Below, in pieces: positions 51,225 through 64,000 of a stretch of 64,000 bases of DNA. The DNA comes from Undaria pinnatifida (Eukaryota; Sar; Phaeophyceae; Laminariales; Alariaceae). The notes below the pieces were generated by a model that did not search any database, was not told the DNA's origin, and saw only the letters and a list, made by a program, of their open reading frames with translations. The stretch is from contig JABAKD010000030.1 in the NCBI GenBank assembly GCA_012845835.1, forward strand, positions 2,853,416 to 2,917,415. The letters are read 5' to 3'. Positions within the stretch are counted from its first letter, which is position 1. Every line of letters begins with the position of its first letter. Position numbers and translations under genes: made by a program.

Positions 51225-51545
51225 CACCTAACGATCTGGTCGCCCGGATCTTTGGGGCGGTGGCCTGTTCGCGTTTGCGAGCGAGGAAGCACTTCCTGGT
51301 GGGATCGAGGTACGGGTGCGTAGACCCAACCCAACCCCTAACCCTAACCCTAACCCTAACCCTAACCCTAACCCTAACCCTAACCCTAACCCTAACCCTA
51401 ACCCTGACCCACCCAACCCGTACTCTCAAAACGGGCCAGAAACGCGGTGACCCAAAACGGGCCAGAAACGGGCTAGAAACGCGGCTGCGCCGCTTTCCGA
51501 TATTTGTTTTGTCATTCCGATCTGCGGAACAGCATAGCCCTCGGC
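51225..51545 (-). repeat. Dispersed repeat family E copy 2 with about twelve perfect CCCTAA units
   Basis: Inverted relative to 32311-32565. Uninterrupted CCCTAA units run from about 51334 to 51405, bordered by CCCAACCCAAC and CTGACCCACCCAAC. A duplicated AACGGGCCAGAAACG segment follows. Confidence 0.88.
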
Positions 51546-51777
51546 CAATGAGAGCGTAGGAACCACTCTCCAAGATCCGGACGGCCACATTGTTAGGTCT
51601 GCTGGAGAATAGCCCGCAGGTTTGCGGTCTCGTGACCGCAGGAATATCCCATAAAAGCGATTGTTCCGAGCAGAGAAGATAACCCGTATAATCGAGTTAA
51701 GCTCATATTATAGCACAAGAACATTCCCGGCGATGGAACGCACCTTTGGGCAGATAGCCCATAGATAGCCGTAAAAA

Positions 51778-52037
51778 GGCGTGCTATGATAGAGATCCAC
51801 CACATTTTTTCTGAGGTTCCTCAATTTGGGAGCTCAAGACCCCTCCCGAAGACTAATTTGTAGAAAAATAAAACTGCTACACCACCGAATGAAAAGATGA
51901 AAAGTCCCCTGGCCTTGGGCACGCAGCAAGAATCGTTGAAAAAAATGGCCCATTTCTGACGATTTAGGGTTAAAGAGCCCCGTCATTCAGAAAACATTTC
52001 ACTTGAAAACTGCTCTCCCTCTATCGTAGCACGCGTC
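51778..52037 (+). mobile_element. MITE family D copy 2
   Basis: GGCGTGCTATGATAGAG at the left and CTCTATCGTAGCACGCGTC at the right are inverted repeats. The interior contains CCCCGTCATTCAGAAAACAT. Confidence 0.75.
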
Positions 52038-52714
52038 GTTAGCCCCTCTGCTGTATGTACCAGAAGAAAACTAAGTCGTCCTAGGATAAAAGTTCGTTAG
52101 GTGAGTTGCTCAGAAATGAGATCCAGAGAGAGCTAGCATATTGTGTATGGTGGAGCGCACGGAGGGTGAGTGAGCGGAACCCCCTCTCTCGCACTCCTTT
52201 TCTCTTGAGCTCCTCGTGGCTCCGCTTCACTAACAGGAAGATCTACCGAGAAAAAGCGGTGCTGCTTCCAAGCTAAGCTGATACTTAGTATCTCCGCGTC
52301 CCTACACCCTCATAACCAAGCCATTTCCTTCATACCTGCGTACCTCTAATCAACCGTCTCCGTCAATTATATGCTGCCTCACCCATCAGAAGCAATGCGC
52401 AAGTAACCAGTAGACCATCTGGGTCTTCCACTGGGTAGATTTTTGCGTGGTCCTTCACGTTTGACCGGGTTTGGGTCATTTGCCTGTTTGACGTGGCACG
52501 GCGTCGTCTTTCCGGCGTGCCACAAAAACCACGAGCGAGAAAACGGCATCCGCTCGCCATCTTCTTGAGCCTGCCGGGCGGGGGGATACACCATACATAC
52601 CGTAAGTAACCAGAACAAAGGGAATAAAATACTGTCATGACCAAAAAGGGGGTCATCCAACATGTCTCACAAGCTTAGTACATAGAAGCGACAGGGTATG
52701 CCCCCGCGTAGCAA
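52038..52714. other. Intergenic between two MITE copies, no gene supported
   Basis: No recognised protein or structured repeat. Confidence 0.45.
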
Positions 52715-53004
52715 GACGCGCGCTACGCTAGAGGTGACGCGTGCTACGATAGAGGTGCACCATTTTCTTTTTAATACTACTCCTCACTTTGGAATCTTGA
52801 GACCTCTACCAAAAACTGATTTGGAGAAAAATAAGACCGATCGATACAAAAGCCGGATGAAAATCTCATGGTCTAGGTCTATCAACAAGAATCATGCAAA
52901 AAAAAAAATGTCGTAAATTTCGGCGATTTTGGGTTAAGGGGAGCTCCGTCATTCAGAAAACAAATTCGTCAACAAAAAGGTATACCTCTATCGTGGCGCG
53001 TGTC
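52715..53004 (+). mobile_element. MITE family D copy 3 with duplicated left end
   Basis: The left terminal repeat occurs twice in a row (GACGCGCGCTACGCTAGAGG at 52715, GACGCGTGCTACGATAGAGG at 52736). The right end is CCTCTATCGTGGCGCGTGTC. The interior matches copies 1 and 2. Confidence 0.75.
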
Positions 53005-56000
53005 ATAAAGCAAGTAGAACCTGGTGTACACGCTTACACCTCGCTTTTGATCATTCATGCTCGTTGACCCCCCAGACTGAGTACAATACACTCACGAAAA
53101 AAACACACACACACAAACACGCTCGGTAGTTGGAAGGGATATGGCGGGAGTTCGTCCAACGCCCAGAAGATTATACGAAGTATATTTTAAGTTGATTTGA
53201 CGCAAAATGTAGACGGACGTGTCCCCGTCGGTGAACAACATCGTCCCCCCTTTTTGTCGATTCTTTGTCTAATAATGTCGTTGTTATGGTATCACCTCGG
53301 AAGGCCGGTAATTCCCTGAGGTACCGGGAAATTGGGGACGTTCTGGTATACTATCTAGGAAGGCGTTGTTCGTGTCAAGAGATTGAGCCAACCCTGGCGG
53401 TCTCGCCCCAGGGAATCAGTCTTCACCCGGCACGTGGTCTGAATAAAGATACTCTGCGTCTCTAAAGCAACGAGCACACGTGAGTGACCTGAAGACCCCT
53501 ACGGAATAGGCCGACCCGCAAGGCGAGGTAGTCGGTCTCTCTCCAGCCTAATCTTGTCACACTAATGCCTTGATTTTTGCTTTTGTTGCGTACTCATGCG
53601 CATGCGCGTCGATATACCCGTCGGATCTTTTTGCTACGATGCTGAATCGTACCTGGTGGTAGATAGATACCAACTTGATAATGAACAAAATCGTCTCAGC
53701 TTTTCGTTGGATCTACTCATCATCATTCAGATCATGATTGGCTGAACGAAGCACGCTGTTGCTCTGTTGTGCTTAGTGTGTGTTACTATTCCCTAGCAGA
53801 TCTCAACCCAGAATAGCTAGGGTCTCTACAATCTGCAGCCAAAAAAGAATGTGCCCGTCTTACCCCCGTACAGCATAATACAAAACACGGGGAGCTAATG
53901 ACACCAAAGGACTACCGGTACGCATGCACATATACATATATAAATATGTTTAGTCGTTTTTTTTTCTACACAGGTCCGTAACGATCGATGCCCACACCGG
54001 AAGCGACGGAAATCGATAACCGACATACAAAAAATAAAAGTATATCTGGTACCAACTTCCGGCATCTCCGAAGTCCTGTACCCTGAGCTGTACCGGTATC
54101 GAGCGCGTGATCCACCTGAACACCCTGAGCTTGTACTCACGCTATTCATGCTTCAAGTAGAGAGCACAGCTATTGCGCACCGACGGCGAAGAAAGCGGTG
54201 GCGCGAGCCACCGAGCGAACGGGCGAGGGCGCGCGATCGACGGTCACGTTCGTCTTGCTGTACACCACCATCCAATCCACAAAAATAGCACACCCATAGG
54301 TAGGGGAAAGCAGCCCAAAAGTATTATTATTGGTGCTGCACTTCTACGGTAAATACAGAGCGCAGCTGCTAATATATAGAGTACAACAAAAGTTATACAA
54401 GACGCTGTTGCATCTCGACAAGCATCGTTACGAGCGCATCGTTCGGAAATTACGCACAGACCATCGCCCACAAAAACAAGGGGGGGAGGTTCTGGAGGAA
54501 AAGGGGTTGTGGTCCAACGGGACTAATGCCAAGGTCGGTTCCCGCCTAACCCCGCAACCCTCTCCCCCATTCTGTGTTTCTCTATCTCTCGCTCTCCCTC
54601 AAATTACGTGTCGATCTGTTGTCAGCCTGTGCCGAGTGATATCATACGATTATACACAAATCGGAGATAAAAACAAAGAGAGAGAGAGAAGACACAGAAA
54701 AAAACAGAGTGGAGAGAAAAATAGAGAGCAAGCCTGCATAACAAGCGTGGACAAAACAAAACGGCGCGAATCGAGCCGACCGAGAGCACGATAATAAAAA
54801 ATTAAAGAATATACCGTTTTTTTTCCAAGGAGAGGACGAGCTCCATCTGTCTCTCATGTCTCTGCCTCCTCCGTGCAGAGGCCGGCGCCGCCGCCGCCGT
54901 TGGCGCAACCACAAATAAACAATAGAATTATCGGTCGTCCCTCTTTCAAGAGACCTCACGCGTTCTCCAAAAGGAAGACAAGACACATAAAACATCAACC
55001 CCCGTCGTATTTCAACGTACCAGCAGCCGCAGCAGCAGCTTCAGCAGCAGCGCTACCAAGCAGCAGCACCTTCACCCACGACCACCACCCCAACCCACCA
55101 CCCACCACCACCAAGCCGCATCACAGAAACCCACTCGCCCACCCACCCACCCACCCACCCACCCACCCGCACCCACATGCAAAAACAACAAAAAATAGAC
55201 CCAACAAACTAAACCAAACGAACCGTTCCCCCCGCCATCCCTTTGCGTCAATACAATAATAATCCTTCAATAGCCGGGCGCAGGCGAGACCCCGCTCCCC
55301 CTCCCTTCCCCTCCCCTCCCTTACTCCCCCTCTTGCCTCCATCTCAATACAAAACTACCCGGTGCTATACTTCATTCACCCGGTGAAAATAATAACGTTA
55401 CAAAACAAACAAAATTTCTGCTGCATGCGTCAAGTAAGGGAAGCCGGGGGGGGGGGGGGGGGGCTGGTACCCGAGAAAGCGAACACCTCTTCGATAAATC
55501 CAACGTCCGACCCCACCGAGCACTGGCGAATACCTTGGGACTGTGGTTACTGACCCAGGAGGCAGCATTCGGCGAGGCGAGCCGGGGACATAATTCAGCC
55601 CTTGACCAAAAGAGTAACACAAATCACAAAACATCAAAAACACACATAATCTCAAGTCTCGACAGACCTCGAGCAAATCTCGAGCAAATCTAAAGACAAA
55701 ATCTCGAGCAAATCTCAAGACAACACCGAGATCTCAAGACAATCTTGAGACAATCTCAAGACGATGTCAAGAACAATGCGAGAAAATCTCAAGACCACAT
55801 CAAGGCAGTCTCGAGACCACATCTTAAGACAAGTTCAAAACAACCTCAAGATAATCTCGGACAATTTTGAAGACACTCCCAGGAAACGTCAGGACAACCT
55901 CGAGGCAGCCTCAAGACAATACAACCACGCGCAACAGCGCGCGGAGCAGCATCAGCAGCAACTTAGCATTGCCAGTGGCAATAGCAATAGCACCAGCACC

Positions 56001-57734
56001 AGCGCAAGCATCAGTACTAACCTCAGCACTAGCATCAACACTACAACAGCATCAGCAGTACCGCAGCGCTAGCGGCAGCACTGTGAAAACGTCAGCATCC
56101 GCACTACAGTAGCATCGGTGTCAGCACTAGCACCAACGCGAGCATCGGAGCATCAGCGCAAGCACTGGCATCGGCACAATTTAAAGCATCCGCACGAGAA
56201 CATCAGCATCAGCATCAACATCAGCACTAGCACCGGCACCATTAATAGTATCATAATCAGCACTACAAAAGCATCAGCATCAGCATCAGCACTAGTATCA
56301 GCACAATCACCACCACCACCCCTATCATCTCTCACGCGAGTCAAGCATCTGGCGAGGTCATCTCAACTCTAAGGCTACAAGCTACAAGCTGTAAACACAC
56401 AATAAAACGGCTTTGTTAATCGTCCTCCCCAGCTGGTAGGGCAAGGACAGGGGTAACTCAACCGACGCGGCTCCGTAACCCCTAGCGACGAAACGCGCGT
56501 TCCTTGCCAGGGAGCGGCGCTGAAGATCTCCGTTCACACAACATTAGCCCCCTCAGAAAATCAGCGCAACCCTGTGCTCGCAAGTAAAGCATGACGCTGA
56601 AAACTCAGAGCCCGCCAGAGCAAAAAGGGAACTAAAAACATAGAACTAAAACGCCGGTCCCCGCCGCTGTTACGCGTTGTTTGTCGTGCCCACACTTTCG
56701 GCATTCACGCGCAAGTAATGGACTGCGACTGGTTCTCCTAGCAGTAAGCGAGCGAGCGGGGCAAGCAAGGAAGAGAGTCCAGCGAGCCAAGCAAGCCATG
56801 CAAGTCATGCAAGCAAAGCAAGCAGAAGCAAGCAAAAACCAGCGAAAGTAAGCAGAAGCCAGCAACAGCACGCAGAAGCTGGCAAAAGCAACAAAGGCAA
56901 GCCAGGCAAGCCAAGGAGTAAGCCAGGCAAGGAAAAGCACGTAAGCATGCACAGCAAGCAAGCGGCAGCAAGCGAAAGCAAGCGAAAACAAGCAAATGCA
57001 AGCAAAAGCAAGCAACCGCAAGCAAACGCTTGCACACGCAAGTGAAAGCTAGCAAAAGCGAGCAAAAGCGAGCAAGCGAGCAAGCTAGCAAAAGCTAGCA
57101 AAAGCTAGCAAAAGCCAGCAAGAGCTAGCAAAAGCTAACAAAAACAAGCAAGCAGCAAGCAAACAGCAAGCAAACAGCAAGCAAACCAAGCCCAACCAAA
57201 AACAGAGAGCCAAAGCCAGCCAGCAAGAGCAAGCACAAGCAAAAAGCAGCCAGGCCAGAGTACACGAGCGAGCGCGCAAACATGCATGCTGACACCTGCA
57301 ATGGCGATTCCCTTCCTCTCTCTCCTTCCTTGCCTTTCGTTTCCTTCTTGGCTGTTCTTTCCCTCCTTCTCCCCCTTCGTACGATTTATTTCGTAGTTAA
57401 TTACTTCCTTGGTCGCAATATCAGCCCACACGACTAGAGCCATCGCACCAATTCAGCCCGAAAAAGCGCCCGCGTCGGACAGACAATAAAAAAACAAAAA
57501 TAGAAAAACAAAAAAACGAAAAAACACACTGCACCTGAGCTCCGCGGAGGCCCTATACACGCGTGAGAACCAGTTTCTTTTACACCAGGCCAGTCTACAA
57601 AATGTAACTCCTTTTACTTTTGTATTTCTCCTCCCCCCCCCCCCCCCCCCCCGCCCGCGTCTCCTCAATTAACGCCTGTTACTTATGTATCTCTCCTCAC
57701 GCCCCTCCCTACCCCCCCCCTCGTCGTCCAGCCG
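53005..57734. other. Repeat-rich intergenic region, no gene supported
   Basis: Includes CCCA repeats (55138-55168), a CTCAAGACAATCTCGAG-type degenerate tandem (55655-55925), AGCATCAGCACC-type triplets/hexamers (55930-56330), an AGCAAAAGC/AAGC tandem (56745-57260), and C runs at about 57630. Short frames have no recognisable protein. Confidence 0.55.
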
Positions 57735-58050
57735 AAAGCTCAAACTCGTCTCCGGGAACCAATCCTCTACCCCCCCTCCTCGCCAAAAAAGCAAAAAGGT
57801 TTCCATATTTAAGAAGCGTGTTTTCCCGGGGTTAACATCAAATTCCTGCTATTCGGCATCCTATCGGGCGCCGCGAACTGCTTTCCGGCCGGCAGCTTGA
57901 ACTCGTCTCCGGGAACCGGTCTTTCTACCCCCCCCCCGCCGCCCCCAGCCAAAAAAGTAAAAAGGATTCCCTATTTAAGAAGCGTGTTTTCCCGGGGCGT
58001 TACAACAAAGTAATGCTGTTCGTCATCCTACCAGGCGCCGCGAACCGCAC
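57735..58050 (+). repeat. ~157 bp direct tandem duplication
   Basis: Two units each contain CTCGTCTCCGGGAACC, a C run, AAAAAGCAAAAAGG or a variant, TATTTAAGAAGCGTGTTTTC and GGCGCCGCGAAC. Confidence 0.75.
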
Positions 58051-58350
58051 GCCAAGCAGTTGATCGCGATCGGGCTGTTGATAAGAGTGCACTGTAAGGG
58101 CGACGCATGGAGGAGCGAGGGAGGGAGGGAGGGAGGGAGGGAGATTAAACGGTTGGCAGTAATGTAACTGGTACTGTTGTAGCACTGTAACATATAAAAT
58201 GCCGACTCATCAAGGTAGACAGGCAATCAATCCATACACCGTGCACGGTAAAGAAGGATCATCACACACTACTTGACATGTGGATGGTGTACCACCACAT
58301 ACTATATATCGGCATGTCACACTATCACACATGTATAACATAGTATACCC

Positions 58351-58376
58351 TCCCCCCCCCCCCCCCCCCCCCCCCC
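58351..58376 (+). repeat. C homopolymer
   Basis: An uninterrupted run of about 26 C. Comparable runs occur at 4166, 15950 (as G), 25026, 39186 (as G), 55446 (as G) and 57632. Confidence 0.9.
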
Positions 58377-58852
58377 GACCCCCTCGCCTCCCTCCAACCC
58401 TCACCATCGAGCAGCTCCACTCCGTCTGAAGGTCTTGACCCAAGACCATCCCCGCCTTTTTGTTTCTATCTGCGGAACGCGTCGCCCCGACCGCCACCCC
58501 CCCGTTCTGCCCCTTTTCGTTCATGGAGGCAACAAACTTCGAGTCGCGATTCCACCCGGCACCGGCTCCGTCACTACCCCCGCCGCCGCCGCCGCCGCCG
58601 CTACTGCCGCCGGACAATCTGCCACCAGATAACCTGCCACCGGATGAACCGTCACGCTTGCCTCGCTTATCGTGCCTATTGCGCTCGTACCGCGTACTAC
58701 TGCGCTCATCGTCGCGTTTAATGCGCTCGTAACGCTCCGCACGCTCGTTGCGCTCGTCGTCATCGTTGCCTCCCCTCCCGATCCAGACGCCCACCCCCCC
58801 CTCCTCCTCCTCCCCTTTCAAGCCCCCCTCCCTGCCCGTCTCGGCCGACGCC

Positions 58853-64000
<5,148 letters not shown>

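Noticed and set aside
53200-53560. Solo LTR suggested by compact mixed-composition sequence
   Set aside because: No TG...CA ends, target duplication or second copy could be found.
55362-57270. Open frames in 55-57 kb
   Set aside because: All come from CAAGA, AGCATC and AGCAAAA tandem repeats.

Overview
This 64 kb window is nuclear DNA of a eukaryote. The genes are split by GT-AG introns, the exons are GC-rich, and the space between and inside genes is filled with microsatellites, long C or G homopolymers and decayed mobile elements. No rRNA, organellar or bacterial operon structure is visible. The kind of organism is an inference. The bZIP basic regions (Asn-x2-His-Ala...Thr-Arg-x-Arg-Lys-Lys), the TTAGGG-type tracts, the large repeat-filled introns and the type of reverse transcriptase together suggest a stramenopile alga, perhaps a brown alga or a relative.

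Four host genes can be supported by joining exons. (1) 1-11578, plus strand: the 3' part of an ABC1/ADCK-type atypical kinase (ADCK1/ADCK5 class) in ten exons whose splice phases all fit. (2) 17745-21782, minus strand: a large low-complexity protein with two separate bZIP domains. (3) about 30762-38178, plus strand: a VASt-domain (sterol/lipid-transfer type) protein in four recognised exons, 5' end not found. (4) 64000 down to about 58853, minus strand: an alpha/beta hydrolase of the ABHD17-like/plant S33 type in six exons, cut by the right edge, with a long Ala/Gly/Ser-rich C-terminal extension.

Between and within these genes lie a 5.6 kb decayed non-LTR-type retroelement (40675-46290, minus) whose upstream reading frame carries a duplicated module and two RING-like zinc fingers; a decayed LINE 3' fragment (28386-29163, minus); several non-autonomous DNA-transposon-like elements with terminal inverted repeats (6213-6395, 12405-12822, 27343-27706, three copies of one family at 31061, 51778 and 52736, and a 1.1 kb element at 31616-32698); a tRNA-like repeat array (39630-40390 plus a fifth copy at 46670); a degenerate ~115 bp tandem array (49060-50125); a 41 bp palindromic tandem array (36898-37140); and dispersed repeats that contain telomere-like TTAGGG tracts (4.5, 10.3, 32.4, 36.4 and 51.3 kb).

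The four genes show no obvious functional link; they are ordinary neighbours in a repeat-rich region. The most unusual items are the tandem bZIP architecture, the RING-containing retroelement ORF, the palindromic and tRNA-like tandem arrays, and the interstitial telomere tracts inside otherwise unrelated repeat families. Coordinates of splice sites were read by eye from motif continuity and phase; no alignment or transcript data were available.
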